Assembly: GCF_003994415.1 (NCBI RefSeq)
Contig: NZ_CP034689.1
Location: 620,001-684,000 of the forward strand
Source of the DNA: Achromobacter spanius
Lineage (GTDB): Bacteria > Pseudomonadota > Gammaproteobacteria > Burkholderiales > Burkholderiaceae_B
Reading direction: 5' to 3'
Length of the DNA stretch: 64,000 nt
Under the pieces are notes generated by a model that worked only from the letters and a program-made list of their open reading frames with translations, ran no database searches and was not told the DNA's origin. The position numbers and the translations under genes were made by a program. Shown in pieces: positions 1-8,902 of the stretch (the first letter of the stretch is position 1; the number at the start of each line of letters is the position of its first letter).

Positions 1-1660
1 ACTCCAGGTCGCTCCACAGGCCATGCAGGTGGATGGGGTGCGTCATCATCGTGTCGTTCACCAGCACAAAGCGCACGCGCTCGCCGTAGCGCAGCACGAT
101 GGGCTTGGCATCCGAAAATTTCACGCCGTTAAATGACCACATATAGCGTTCCATATTGCCCGTCAGATGCAGTTCGATTTCACGCGATGGCGCACGGTTG
201 TCGTCGGGTTCGCGCAGCGAATGCAGGTCTGCATAGGTGAGCACGCGGCGGCCGTTGTTGCGCAGGCCCACGCCCGGGTCGTCCAGGCGGGTCGATACCT
301 GGTCGGGCAACATGGAATTGCCCACGCCGCGTTCCGTGGCGTAGGGATGTTGGACCTCGACCATGCCGCCTTGGCCTGCCCCCGAGTCGTGCGCGTCGCC
401 GTGCTCCATGCCGGGCACGGCGCCGTGGTTCATCGCGCCATGGTTCGTGTCGCCGACATTTTCCACGGGGGCTTTCATGCCCCCACCCATGTCATGCGAC
501 ATCCCCATGTCCATCATGCCCAGCAGTTGCACGCGGTCCAGCGCGGGCACGTCCGCCTGCATGCCGGCGCGCGGCGCCAGCGTGGCGCGGGCGTATCCCG
601 AACGGTCCATGGCTTGCGAGAAGATGGTGTAGGCGCGTGCGTCCAGCGGTTCCACGATGACGTCATACGTTTCCGCCACGCCGATGCGGAATTCCTCTAC
701 CTCCACCGGCCGCACGTCTTGCCCGTCGGCGGCCACCACCGTCATCTTCAGGCCGGGAATGCGCACATCGAAGTAGGTCATTGCCGAGCCGTTGATGAAG
801 CGCAGCCGGACGCGTTCGCCCGGCTTGAACAGCCCCGTCCAGTTGCCAGCGGGCGTGGCGCCGTTGGTCAGGAAGGTATAGGTGGCGCCAGACACGTCCG
901 CCAGGTCCGACGGGTTCATGCGCATCTGCTCCCACATCAGCCGTTCGGAGAGCGCGGCGCGCCAGCCGTTTTCGCGCGCGTCGGCCGACAGGCTTTGGAC
1001 GCTGGGCTGGATGCCGTTGTAGTAGTCGGGCATGACCTTGAGCTTGTTGAAGAGCCGCATGGGGTCTTCGTCCGTCCAGTCGGACAGCAGCACGGTGTGC
1101 TCGCGGTCGAAGGCAACAGGGTCGTGGTGGCGCGGGTCGATGACGATGGCGCCGTACAGGCCGGTCTGTTCCTGAAAACCCGAGTGGCTGTGATACCAGT
1201 AGGTGCCGCTTTGGCGCACGGGGAAACGGTAGGTGAACGTCTGGCCGGGGTCGATGCCGTCAAAGCTCAGGCCTTGCACGCCGTCCATGTCGGAGGGCAG
1301 AAGAATGCCGTGCCAATGAATGGATGTTTGTTCGCGCAGCCGGTTGGTGACGTGCAGCGTGACCGTGTCGCCTTCGCGCCAGCGCAGTATCGGCGCGGGC
1401 AGTCGCCCGTTGACTGTGGTGGCGATGCGGGCCGCGCCGGTGTAGTTCACGGGTGTTTCGCCGATCTCCAGATGGAACTCGGTGCCGCGTAGTTCGGCGG
1501 ATGTGGACATGGGCCGGGGCGCGGCCAAGGCGGCGCGCCAGCCACCCAGCGCCGCCAACGCGCCGCCCGTGGCCAGGCCTTGCACAAAGCGGCGGCGGGC
1601 AAGAGATGAGGTGCCCTTGGGCTTTGCGGCGGGGCGCAAGCGGGGCAGAGCGTCTTTCAC
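1..1660 (-). CDS. copA: CopA-type multicopper oxidase (copper resistance), 3' end outside window
   Basis: Periplasmic multicopper oxidase of the CopA/PcoA copper-resistance family, thought to oxidise Cu(I) and bind copper outside the cytoplasm. The start chosen is GTG at 1658-1660, preceded by AAGGA. The first 45 residues carry a Tat signal with RRRFVQG and a hydrophobic Ala/Gly stretch. Visible copper-ligand motifs are HWHG, YWYHSH and, just before the window edge, HPIHLHG. A Met/His-rich insert (MMDMGMSHDMGGGM, then NHGAMNHG and MEHGDAH) matches the copper-binding loop of CopA proteins. About 553 residues are visible and the C-terminus lies beyond base 1. The gene follows copR and copS on the same strand after 70 bp, so copper control by CopRS is expected. 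Family assignment is firm; function is from homology. Confidence 0.93.
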   Translation of the reverse strand, partial: MKDALPRLRPAAKPKGTSSLARRRFVQGLATGGALAALGGWRAALAAPRPMSTSAELRGTEFHLEIGETPVNYTGAARIATTVNGRLPAPILRWREGDTVTLHVTNRLREQTSIHWHGILLPSDMDGVQGLSFDGIDPGQTFTYRFPVRQSGTYWYHSHSGFQEQTGLYGAIVIDPRHHDPVAFDREHTVLLSDWTDEDPMRLFNKLKVMPDYYNGIQPSVQSLSADARENGWRAALSERLMWEQMRMNPSDLADVSGATYTFLTNGATPAGNWTGLFKPGERVRLRFINGSAMTYFDVRIPGLKMTVVAADGQDVRPVEVEEFRIGVAETYDVIVEPLDARAYTIFSQAMDRSGYARATLAPRAGMQADVPALDRVQLLGMMDMGMSHDMGGGMKAPVENVGDTNHGAMNHGAVPGMEHGDAHDSGAGQGGMVEVQHPYATERGVGNSMLPDQVSTRLDDPGVGLRNNGRRVLTYADLHSLREPDDNRAPSREIELHLTGNMERYMWSFNGVKFSDAKPIVLRYGERVRFVLVNDTMMTHPIHLHGLWSDLE

Positions 1661-1729
1661 GAAAGTCCTTGAAGGAGTGACCGTGATGACACTTTAGGAA
1701 AACCGGGGTGACCTGATTCTGTCGCCTAG

Positions 1730-1745
1730 ATTACGGATTTGTAAT
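1730..1745. promoter_or_regulatory. cop-box-like palindrome upstream of copA
   Basis: A perfect inverted repeat, ATTAC-N6-GTAAT, sits 70-86 bp before the copA start. The copS stop codon (TTA on the plus strand at 1731-1733) lies inside its left arm. Its form resembles the operators of CopR/CusR/PcoR-type regulators, and the CopR homologue is encoded two genes upstream. That it drives copA separately from copRS is inference. Confidence 0.55.
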
Positions 1746-3125
1746 GTTCGCCCGGGGCGGGGCCGAATTGCGCAGTGTGATGCCCACCACCGTGCCGTTC
1801 GCGTCAGACGCCGCATCGACATCGCCGCCATGCATGCGGGCGATGGCGCGCACGATGGCCAGTCCCAGGCCATGGCCCTCGCTGCGCGGCGCGCGTGATG
1901 CGCCCGACCGGAAGAACCGGTCAAAGATGCGGGGCAGGTCCGCCGCCGGAATCGGCGTGCCGGGGTTGCGCACTTCCACGCGCGCGCCCGGGGCTTGTGC
2001 GAAACAGCTCAGCACGATTTCGCCTCCGGCTGGCGTGGCCTTGATGGCGTTGGCGATCAGGTTGGCCAGCGCGCGGCGCACCAGGCCGGGGTTGGCCGCC
2101 ACCGTCGCGTCGCCCTCGCAGCGCAGGCGCACGCCTTGCGCCTCCAGCATGGCCTCGTAGTAGTCCGCCACGCGCCGCGCTTCGGCGGCCAATGACACGG
2201 GCGCCAGGTCGGCCGCCTGTTCGCCCCGGTCGGCGCGGGCCAGGAACAGCATGTCGTTGACCAGCGTCTTCAGGTCTTCAAGTTCTTCCAGGTTGGATTC
2301 CAGCGCGTCACGCAGTTCGGCGGCATCGCGGGGCGACGACAACATGACCTGGGCGCCGTTGATCAGAGTGGCCAGCGGCGTGCGCAGCTCATGCGCCACA
2401 TCGGCGTTGAAGCCTTCCATCTGCTGATAGGCCGCTTGCAGGCGCTCCAGCGTGCGGTTGAACGAGCGCACCAGGTCGTGCAGTTCGCGGTCGGTGTCTT
2501 CCAATGGCAGGCGGTGCGCCAGATTGTCGGGCTGGATGCGCGCGGCTTGCTCCGACAGGCGCCGGGTGGGGGCCATGCTGCGTCGCACGGCCCAGGCCGC
2601 CAGCACCACGGTCGCGCCCACCCACAGCGCGCAGATCAGCACCAGCGCGGTGCCGTAGGCGTATAGGAATTGCGAGCTGGTGCGGGTACTGACCGCCACG
2701 GTCAATTGCGCGCCGGGCAGGATGCGGTCGTTCATGGCGACGCGCAGCCCGCGCATGCGGCCGCCGTCGGCGGTTTGCAGCACTACCTGCCGGCCGTTGA
2801 CCATGTCCAGCGTTTCAGGTGGCGCTCCGCCATAGACGGCATGGCCTTGCGCGTCCACGATCCAGATGCCCAACTGGCCTTGCCCCGCGCGCATCTGGTC
2901 AAAGGTGGCGGCCAGGTCTTGCAGGCCGCTGGCGCTGTTCTGCATGTCGATCAAGTGATCGATCAGTTCCAGCTTGCCGCTGACCTCGGTAATTTCCTGA
3001 CGTTCGACTTCGCGCTTGAGCGCCCAGAACAAGGTTGCGCCCGCCAGGCTGGACACCAGCAGCGCAATGGCGCCCAGCAGCAGCGTCAGTCGTGCTTGCA
3101 TCGAGCGCATGCGGGGTGGCTTCAT
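1731..3125 (-). CDS. copS: Heavy-metal sensor histidine kinase (CopS/CusS family)
   Basis: Inner-membrane sensor kinase of 464 residues that should sense periplasmic copper and phosphorylate the adjacent CopR. Two membrane segments (about residues 11-34 and 157-180) flank a periplasmic sensor domain. HAMP follows, then the HisKA box [11 protein letters not shown] with phospho-acceptor His245, then an ATPase domain with [10 protein letters not shown] and [10 protein letters not shown] chose ATG 3125 because it overlaps the copR stop as ATGA; a longer in-frame reading upstream only runs through copR. It matches the CusS/CopS heavy-metal kinase family in length and order. Confidence 0.92.
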   Translation of the reverse strand: MKPPRMRSMQARLTLLLGAIALLVSSLAGATLFWALKREVERQEITEVSGKLELIDHLIDMQNSASGLQDLAATFDQMRAGQGQLGIWIVDAQGHAVYGGAPPETLDMVNGRQVVLQTADGGRMRGLRVAMNDRILPGAQLTVAVSTRTSSQFLYAYGTALVLICALWVGATVVLAAWAVRRSMAPTRRLSEQAARIQPDNLAHRLPLEDTDRELHDLVRSFNRTLERLQAAYQQMEGFNADVAHELRTPLATLINGAQVMLSSPRDAAELRDALESNLEELEDLKTLVNDMLFLARADRGEQAADLAPVSLAAEARRVADYYEAMLEAQGVRLRCEGDATVAANPGLVRRALANLIANAIKATPAGGEIVLSCFAQAPGARVEVRNPGTPIPAADLPRIFDRFFRSGASRAPRSEGHGLGLAIVRAIARMHGGDVDAASDANGTVVGITLRNSAPPRANITNP

Positions 3126-3808
3126 GCCGGCAGCGGCTGGCTGCGCGACTCCAGCACGTAGCCCATGCCGCGCACGGTATGCAGCAGCTTGGCCTCGTAG
3201 GGGTCGTCCAGTTTGCTGCGCAGGCGGCGCACGGCCACGTCGATGACGTTGGTGTCGCTGTCGAAATTCATGTCCCACACCTGTTCGGCCAGCGTGGTGC
3301 GCGACAGCACCTGACCCTGGCGGCGCAGCAGCAGCGCCAGCAGGCTGAATTCCTTGGCGGTCAGGTCCAGCCGACGCCCGCCGCGTTGGGCGCGCCGGCT
3401 GGCCAGGTCCAGTTCCAGGTCGGCCAGCCGCAGCAGCGTGGGCTCCTGCGCGCGGCCCCGGCGCAACAGCGCCTGCACGCGCGCCAGCAATTCCGAAAAG
3501 GCGAAGGGCTTGACCAGGTAGTCGTCGGCGCCGCCTTCCAGGCCGCGTACGCGGTCTTCCACCGCGTCGCGTGCGGTCAGCATCAGGATGGGGGTGTCTT
3601 TGCGCGCTCGCACGGCGGCCAGAATGCCGAAGCCGTCCACGCCAGGCAGCATCACGTCCAGCACGATCAGGTCGTACGCGCCTTCCAGCGCCAGATGCAG
3701 GCCGTCCACGCCGTCGCGCGCCACGTCCACGACATGGCTCTGTTCCGACAAGCCCTTGTTCAGGTAGTCGGCCAGTTTGGGTTCGTCTTCGATGACCAGG
3801 ATGCGCAT
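3122..3808 (-). CDS. copR: Heavy-metal response regulator (CopR/CusR, OmpR type)
   Basis: Two-component response regulator of 228 residues. The N-terminal receiver has the acidic pocket EDE at 7-9, phospho-acceptor Asp51 in VLDVMLPG, and KPF near residue 101. A C-terminal OmpR/PhoB winged helix follows ([20 protein letters not shown] and VRGMGY). It is translationally coupled to copS through a 4-base overlap and lies upstream of copA, so it most likely activates copper-resistance genes. Assignment to CopR/CusR rather than another OmpR regulator rests on the neighbours and on the IRLR-type family signature. Confidence 0.92.
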   Translation of the reverse strand: MRILVIEDEPKLADYLNKGLSEQSHVVDVARDGVDGLHLALEGAYDLIVLDVMLPGVDGFGILAAVRARKDTPILMLTARDAVEDRVRGLEGGADDYLVKPFAFSELLARVQALLRRGRAQEPTLLRLADLELDLASRRAQRGGRRLDLTAKEFSLLALLLRRQGQVLSRTTLAEQVWDMNFDSDTNVIDVAVRRLRSKLDDPYEAKLLHTVRGMGYVLESRSQPLPA

Positions 3809-3878
3809 GGCCCGGAATTTACCACCCGCGCCGCAAGCGCGGCGGGGGCGGGGGCGGGGGGCAGCCGACGGCGCCGCA

Positions 3879-3938
3879 GGGTTGCGGCCAAGCTCGCAGC
3901 CGGGGGTGCAGTCGAGCTTGCAGCCGGGGCCGCAACCC
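3879..3938 (-). terminator. Large stem-loop after phoR, before copR
   Basis: An 11-bp perfect inverted repeat (GGGTTGCGGCC at 3879-3889, GGCCGCAACCC at 3928-3938) encloses a second one (CAAGCTC/GAGCTTG). It begins one base past the phoR stop and lies 70 bp before copR. No U-run follows on the minus strand, so it is a strong hairpin that may end phoBR transcription with help, not a classical intrinsic terminator. Confidence 0.5.
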
Positions 3939-3939
3939 C

Positions 3940-5247
3940 TTATTCGGCTTCGTCCACGGCGATGCGTTCGGGCGGAAAACGCAGGGAGAAAACGCTGCCC
4001 TTGCCGGGTTCGCTGGTGATCAGCAGTTCGGCGTCATGGCGCATGGCGATGTGCTTGGTGATGGCCAGCCCCAGGCCGGTGCCGCCGACTGCGCGCGAGC
4101 GCCCGCGATCCACGCGGTAGAAGCGTTCGGTCAGGCGCGGCAGGTGGCGCGCGGGGATGCCGATGCCGGTGTCCTGCACGCTGTAGCGCGCGCCGCCATC
4201 GGCTTCGCGTTCCCAGCGCACGGTGATCGTGCCGCCGTCCGGCGTGTAGCGCACCGCGTTGGTCAGCAGGTTCGACAGCGCGGAAGTCAGCTCCGTTTCG
4301 GCGCCCAGCACGTCCAGCGCTTCGTCTATATGCCATTCCAGCACGTGGCGGCCGCCCGACAGTGCTTCGATCTGCTGGCGCGCTTTTTGCAGCAGCGCGC
4401 CCATGTTGACGGCACGCGGGTCGCTGCCCGGTGACGATTCCAGCGTGGACAAGGTCAGCAGGTCTTCGACAATGGCCTGCATGCGCTGGGCCTGCTCGTG
4501 CATCATGTCGATGTACTGCTCGCGCTGTTCCGCAGGCAGCGCGTCGGCCGGCATGTCGCGCAGCGTTTCCAGAAAGCCCGCCAGCACCGTCAGCGGCGTG
4601 CGCAGTTCATGCGAGACGTTGGCGACGAAGTCGCGGCGCGTCGTTTCCAGGCGTTCGATCTGCGTCACGTCGCGCGTGATCAGCAGGCGCTGGTTGCTGG
4701 CGTAAGCGGTCAGCTGCATCATCATCAGCCGTTCCTGGCCCTGTTGGCCCAGGCGCACCAGGATGGGCTCAGGCCACGCGGGCCGATGCGCGTATTCCAC
4801 GAATTCGGGCGCGCGCAGCAGGTTCAGCAGGTTGTGGCCCCGATCGGCCGGCAGGCGCAAGCCCAGATGCTGGCGCGCCATGCGGTTGCACCAGTCAATC
4901 TGGAAATCTTCATTCAGCGTGACCGCGCCGTCCGGCAAGGCTTGGGCGGCGGCCAGCATGCCTTGCATGGCATCGCGGGTTTCGGCCAGTTCCCGGGCGC
5001 GGGCCCGGGTGTAGCGGTAGAGGGGGGCGAGGATGTCGTCCCAAGGCCCGACGGAAGCGGGGGGAGACGTGTCCGGGTTATTGGCCCAGTGGGAAACCAG
5101 CGTCAGGCGCCAACTGCGCCAGAGCAGCATGGCGGTCAGCGCGGCTGAAAACACGATCCAGCCCAACGGATCGCCTATGAGCCATTGCGCCAATAGTGAA
5201 ACAACCGCCCACAGGGCGACCAGGAAAAGTGTGCGCAGCCAGATCAT
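3940..5247 (-). CDS. phoR: Phosphate regulon sensor histidine kinase PhoR
   Basis: Membrane-bound sensor kinase of the Pho regulon, 435 residues, which phosphorylates PhoB when phosphate is scarce and dephosphorylates it otherwise. Two closely spaced N-terminal hydrophobic segments (about 4-24 and 28-45) with almost no periplasmic loop are typical of PhoR. A linker and PAS domain (about 95-200) follow, then HisKA with His213 in [10 protein letters not shown], then a HATPase domain with [10 protein letters not shown] and GGTGLGLAI. It starts 12 bp after phoB, as in the usual phoBR operon. Confidence 0.95.
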   Translation of the reverse strand: MIWLRTLFLVALWAVVSLLAQWLIGDPLGWIVFSAALTAMLLWRSWRLTLVSHWANNPDTSPPASVGPWDDILAPLYRYTRARARELAETRDAMQGMLAAAQALPDGAVTLNEDFQIDWCNRMARQHLGLRLPADRGHNLLNLLRAPEFVEYAHRPAWPEPILVRLGQQGQERLMMMQLTAYASNQRLLITRDVTQIERLETTRRDFVANVSHELRTPLTVLAGFLETLRDMPADALPAEQREQYIDMMHEQAQRMQAIVEDLLTLSTLESSPGSDPRAVNMGALLQKARQQIEALSGGRHVLEWHIDEALDVLGAETELTSALSNLLTNAVRYTPDGGTITVRWEREADGGARYSVQDTGIGIPARHLPRLTERFYRVDRGRSRAVGGTGLGLAITKHIAMRHDAELLITSEPGKGSVFSLRFPPERIAVDEAE

Positions 5248-5259
5248 CGTGCGGGAGTT

Positions 5260-5958
5260 TTACCGCGTCGGAAGCTGTGCCGTAAACCGGTAACCGCTGC
5301 CGCGCACGGTTTCCACGTGCGCGTCATGGCCGCTGGGCTCCAGCGCCTTGCGCAAGCGGCGGATATGGACGTCCACGGTGCGCTCTTCGACGAACACATG
5401 GTCGCCCCAGACCTGGTCCAGCAATTGCGAACGCGAAAACACGCGCTCGGGGTGGGTCATGAAGAAGTGCAGCAGGCGGAATTCGGTGGGGCCGATCTGC
5501 AACGACTGGCTGTTGCCCGACAGGCGATGCGTCACCGGATCCAGCTTCAGGCCGCCCACGTCGATGACGTCATCGGTCAACTGAGGCGCGCGGCGGCGCA
5601 GCACGGCCTTGATGCGGGCCATCAGTTCTTTGGGCGAGAACGGCTTGGTGATGTAGTCGTCGGCGCCGGCTTCCAGGCCGTCCACCTTGTCTTGTTCGGA
5701 GCCCTTGGCGGTCAGCATGATGACCGGCACGGCGCGGGTGCGCTCGTCATTGCGCAGCTTGCGCGCCATGGCCAGGCCGGAGGTGCCGGGCAGCATCCAG
5801 TCCAGCAGGATCAGGTCGGGCAATTCGGCGCGGATAAGGGTCTGGGCTTGGTCGGCGTCGAAGGCGCGCAGCACTTTGTGCCCCGCGAAGGACAGGTTGA
5901 CGGCGATCAGTTCCTGGATTGCGGGTTCGTCTTCGACGACGAGGATGGTGCTGGACAT
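5260..5958 (-). CDS. phoB: Phosphate regulon response regulator PhoB
   Basis: OmpR-family transcriptional regulator of 232 residues that binds Pho boxes when phosphorylated. The receiver holds EDE at 10-12 with Asp53 in LLDWMLPG and KPFSPKEL near residue 105. The DNA-binding domain contains VWGDHVFVEERTVDVHIRRL and ETVRGSGYRF, characteristic of PhoB. It is the first gene of phoB-phoR, divergent from ubiE. A Pho-box-like site lies 64 bp upstream, consistent with known autoregulation. Confidence 0.96.
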   Translation of the reverse strand: MSSTILVVEDEPAIQELIAVNLSFAGHKVLRAFDADQAQTLIRAELPDLILLDWMLPGTSGLAMARKLRNDERTRAVPVIMLTAKGSEQDKVDGLEAGADDYITKPFSPKELMARIKAVLRRRAPQLTDDVIDVGGLKLDPVTHRLSGNSQSLQIGPTEFRLLHFFMTHPERVFSRSQLLDQVWGDHVFVEERTVDVHIRRLRKALEPSGHDAHVETVRGSGYRFTAQLPTR

Positions 5959-6005
5959 GGCGAATTTGGCACGCTTCTGAGCGCCGGCGCGGCGCGAACA
6001 TTGCG

Positions 6006-6039
6006 ATAGTATGGCCGCAATATTTCAGGTATGTGACCA
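6006..6039 (-). promoter_or_regulatory. Candidate Pho box and -10 of phoB
   Basis: On the minus strand, TGGTCACATACCTGAAAT (6039-6022) matches the CTGTCATAAAACTGTCAT Pho-box consensus at 12 of 18 positions, with two half-sites 11 bp apart. TACTAT at 6011-6006 follows after a 10-bp gap, the usual distance from a Pho box to the -10. This supports autoregulation of phoBR; binding itself is inferred. Confidence 0.5.
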
Positions 6040-6098
6040 TGGCGGGCTTGCCGGGCCGGATTTCGGGCCGTCGGCCCCTGCCCGATAGGCTACCATTG

Positions 6099-6112
6099 CC
6101 CGATATATCGGG
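6099..6112. promoter_or_regulatory. 14-bp perfect palindrome just before ubiE
   Basis: CCCGATATATCGGG is a complete palindrome ending 8 bp before the ubiE ATG, over the place where a ribosome binding site should be. It could be an operator or simply contain the -10 (GATATA). I know no regulator with this site. Confidence 0.35.
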
Positions 6113-6120
6113 AATTCACC

Positions 6121-6897
6121 ATGCAAAACCCCTCCGAATCGCAACATTCCACGCCATCCAACGACTCTTCCACGCATTTCGGCTTTCAAACGGTGCCGGA
6201 AGGCGAAAAGGCCCGTAAGGTCGCTGAAGTCTTCCATTCGGTCGCTCAGCGCTACGACGTCATGAACGACTTCATGTCGGCCGGCCTGCACCGCGTCTGG
6301 AAGGCCTTCACCATAGGCCGCGCCGCCATCCGCCCCGGCATGAAGGTGCTGGACATTGCCGGCGGCACGGGCGACCTGGCCAAGGCGTTCGCCAAGCGCG
6401 CCGGCCCCACGGGCGAGGTCTGGCTGACCGACATCAACGATTCCATGCTGCGCGTGGGCCGCGACCGCATGACCGATGCCGGCCTGCTGCTGCCCACCGC
6501 CGTGTGCGACGCCGAGCGCCTGCCGTTCCCCACCGGGTATTTCGACCGTGTCAGCGTGGCCTTCGGCTTGCGCAACATGACCCACAAGGACCGCGCGCTG
6601 GCTGAAATGGCGCGGGTGTTGAAGCCGGGTGGCAAGCTGCTGGTGCTGGAGTTTTCGCGCGTGGCAAAGCCCTTGTCGCCCGCCTACGACTGGTATTCGT
6701 TTAACGTGCTGCCCTGGCTGGGCAAGAAAATCGCCAACGACGAGGCCAGCTACCGCTATCTGGCCGAATCCATCCGCATGCATCCCGACCAGGACACCCT
6801 GGCCGACATGCTGCGCACCGCCGGCCTGGAACGGGTGCAGTATTTCAACCTGACCGCCGGCATCGCCGCCCTGCACGAAGGCGTGCGCCTGGGCTGA
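6121..6897 (+). CDS. ubiE: Ubiquinone/menaquinone biosynthesis C-methyltransferase UbiE
   Basis: SAM-dependent methyltransferase of 258 residues that adds the C-2 methyl group to the benzoquinone ring in ubiquinone synthesis (and to demethylmenaquinone where present). The SAM motif [11 protein letters not shown] is at about 77-87, and the family signatures [14 protein letters not shown] and [12 protein letters not shown] are present. Length and sequence agree with UbiE. It opens a run of ubiquinone genes (ubiE, Tim44-like, ubiJ, ubiB). Confidence 0.97.
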   Translation: MQNPSESQHSTPSNDSSTHFGFQTVPEGEKARKVAEVFHSVAQRYDVMNDFMSAGLHRVWKAFTIGRAAIRPGMKVLDIAGGTGDLAKAFAKRAGPTGEVWLTDINDSMLRVGRDRMTDAGLLLPTAVCDAERLPFPTGYFDRVSVAFGLRNMTHKDRALAEMARVLKPGGKLLVLEFSRVAKPLSPAYDWYSFNVLPWLGKKIANDEASYRYLAESIRMHPDQDTLADMLRTAGLERVQYFNLTAGIAALHEGVRLG

Positions 6898-7073
6898 AGC
6901 CGGCGTGTTCATCGGCTGAGGCGACCACCCACGGGGAACTTGTGAGGCAGTCGCTTGTCCGTTATTCTTACGACGTTCAGATTACTGTAAGAAAGTCGCG
7001 TATAGGTCCCACTGTCCGTGGGGCTCCTTGCTGCTCGGGGCAGCGGGGGCGCGAGTACGAGGGAGCAAACTCT

Positions 7074-8072
7074 ATGTCCAAATTCTGTCTTTCGCGGTTT
7101 GTCGCCGCGGCGCTCATCGCCGTTTCCGGCGCGGCGTTGGTTACGGCATCGTTTGATGCCGAAGCTCGTCGCGCGGGTGGTGGTGGCAGCTTCGGCCGTC
7201 AATCCTCCAATGTGACCCAGCAGCGCCAGGCCACCACGCCGCCGACCGCCACCAACAATACGGCCGGCGCCACCGCGGCCCCGGCGGCTGCTGGCGCGGC
7301 CACGGCCGGTGCCGCGGGCGCCGCCGCCAAGAGCGGCGCGTCGCGCTGGCTTGGCCCCATCGCCGGCATCGCCGCTGGCCTGGGTATCGCCGCCCTGTTG
7401 TCCAGCATGGGCCTGTCGGGCGCGTTCGCCGAATTCCTCGGTTCCGCGCTGCTGATCGCCGCTGTTGTGTTCGCCGTCATGTTCATCATCCGCCGCCTGC
7501 GTGGCGCCGGTCCGCGTGCGGCAACGCAAGGCGCGTTCAATGGCGCCAACAACGCACCGGGCCAGCAACAGCAGCCCATGTGGCGTGAAGCGCTGAAGCC
7601 GACCGCCGCTGCCGCTCCGGCCGCTGCCGCCGCACCCGTGGCGCCGCCTGCCGTGCTGCCCAAGGCGGGTGAGGACAACAACTGGTTCGTGCCGGGCGAC
7701 TTCGACACGCCGGCGTTCCTGAAACAGGCCAAGGAGCAGTTCGTCCGCATCCAGGCAGTGTGGGACAGCGGCAGCACCGACGGCCTGCGCGACTTCCTGA
7801 CCGATGACCTGATCACCGAGCTCAAGCCGCAACTGGCCGAGCGCGGCGCGGCGCCCAACAAGACCGAAGTGGTCCTGCTGAACGCTGAAATGCTGGGTAT
7901 CGAGACGGTGTCCGACGGCCACCTGGCCAGCGTGCGCTTCTCCGGCATGCTGCGCGAAGCCCCGGGTACCGAAGCCTTCCGTTTCGAAGAAGTCTGGAAC
8001 CTGTTCAAGCCCGCCAACGGCGGTTGGCTGTTGGCTGGTATTCAGCAGATCCCCGTGGATCTGGCCAGCTAA
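7074..8072 (+). CDS. Tim44-like domain membrane protein
   Basis: 332-residue membrane protein. ATG 7074 is preceded by GAGGGAG; an in-frame reading starting further upstream lacks a good site. A signal-like hydrophobic N-terminus (residues 9-26) is followed by RRAGGGGSFGRQ, a common start in bacterial Tim44-like proteins. An Ala/Thr-rich linker, two membrane segments (about 93-112 and 118-139, followed by IRRLRG) and a C-terminal Tim44-like domain (about 205-330) follow. Bacterial members have no settled function; the mitochondrial relative tethers the import motor. Its place between ubiE and ubiJ is conserved in related bacteria as I remember them, but a link to ubiquinone synthesis is only suggestion. 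Confidence 0.85.
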   Translation: MSKFCLSRFVAAALIAVSGAALVTASFDAEARRAGGGGSFGRQSSNVTQQRQATTPPTATNNTAGATAAPAAAGAATAGAAGAAAKSGASRWLGPIAGIAAGLGIAALLSSMGLSGAFAEFLGSALLIAAVVFAVMFIIRRLRGAGPRAATQGAFNGANNAPGQQQQPMWREALKPTAAAAPAAAAAPVAPPAVLPKAGEDNNWFVPGDFDTPAFLKQAKEQFVRIQAVWDSGSTDGLRDFLTDDLITELKPQLAERGAAPNKTEVVLLNAEMLGIETVSDGHLASVRFSGMLREAPGTEAFRFEEVWNLFKPANGGWLLAGIQQIPVDLAS

Positions 8073-8110
8073 ACGCTGTTTGACCGGGGTTGACCCTGTC
8101 CTCTGCTGAA

Positions 8111-8128
8111 GGATGCCGCCCGGCATCC
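8111..8128 (+). terminator. Stem-loop after the Tim44-like gene
   Basis: GGATGCC-GCCC-GGCATCC forms a 7-bp perfect stem 38 bp after the stop codon. It lies directly ahead of the stronger terminator at 8134 and probably adds to it. Confidence 0.5.
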
Positions 8129-8133
8129 AATTG

Positions 8134-8159
8134 AACCGGCCCTAGATGGGCCGGTTTTT
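8134..8159 (+). terminator. Intrinsic terminator
   Basis: AACCGGCCC-TAGAT-GGGCCGGTT is a 9-bp perfect stem with a 5-base loop followed by TTTTT. It ends the ubiE/Tim44 transcription unit before ubiJ. Confidence 0.9.
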
Positions 8160-8260
8160 CCTTGTCTCGCTACGTGAAACACGCTCGCATCTAACCCGTT
8201 ACACTCCCGATTTACCCACTAATTTCGGCAACCCCGGCCACCGGGTCGTTGCAAACCGTC

Positions 8261-8899
8261 ATGCTGCCTTTTTCGTTCCTGCCCACCCCCTCGCGAATGG
8301 CTGTCAGCGCGCTCAACGCCTTGTTGCGGCGTGAGGACTGGGCGCGCGAGCGTTTGGCCAGGCACGCCGGCAAGACCGTGCGATTCGCCTTGGGCGGATT
8401 CACCTTGGCCCTGACGATCGATAGCGAAGGGCAGGCGGCGCAAGCTGACCCGGCCGTGGTGCCGGACGTGACCTTGACGGTCGCCCCTGAAAAACTGCCC
8501 TTGCCGCGCCTGGGGGCAGAGCGTGACGCGCCTGATTTCGCCGAAGCCACGCACATTTCTGGCGATGCGGCCCTGGCGCAGGTGGTGGCGGATCTGTCCA
8601 GGCAATTGCGCTGGGATCCCGAAGATGCGCTGGCCCGCGTGGTGGGCGATATCGCGGCGCTGCGCATCGTGGGCGGCGCGCGCGCGGCAGCCGATGGCGC
8701 GCGCACGGCCAGCAAGCGGCTGGCCGAAAACGTGTCTGAATACCTGGCCGAAGAAAGCGGCGTGCTGGTGGGCCGCCCCGCGTTGGAACAATGGCGCCTG
8801 GACCTGGCCGAGCTGAACGCGCGCGCGGATGCGCTGGTGCGTTCGGCCGGCGCGCTGCAAACCCGTCTGGCGTCCGCCAGCGCAAAGCGGGGTGCCTGA
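8261..8899 (+). CDS. ubiJ: Ubiquinone biosynthesis accessory factor UbiJ (SCP2 domain)
   Basis: Cytosolic accessory protein of 212 residues. In UbiJ the N-terminal sterol-carrier-2-like domain is believed to bind ubiquinone intermediates within the Ubi complex. The SCP2-like region spans about residues 15-115 (TVRFALGGFTLALTID, then VTLTVAPEKLPLP), followed by an Ala-rich helical C-terminus. I chose ATG 8261 over an in-frame TTG four codons upstream. It lies 3 bp before ubiB, which supports the assignment more strongly than the divergent sequence does. Confidence 0.85.
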   Translation: MLPFSFLPTPSRMAVSALNALLRREDWARERLARHAGKTVRFALGGFTLALTIDSEGQAAQADPAVVPDVTLTVAPEKLPLPRLGAERDAPDFAEATHISGDAALAQVVADLSRQLRWDPEDALARVVGDIAALRIVGGARAAADGARTASKRLAENVSEYLAEESGVLVGRPALEQWRLDLAELNARADALVRSAGALQTRLASASAKRGA

Positions 8900-8902
8900 T
8901 CC

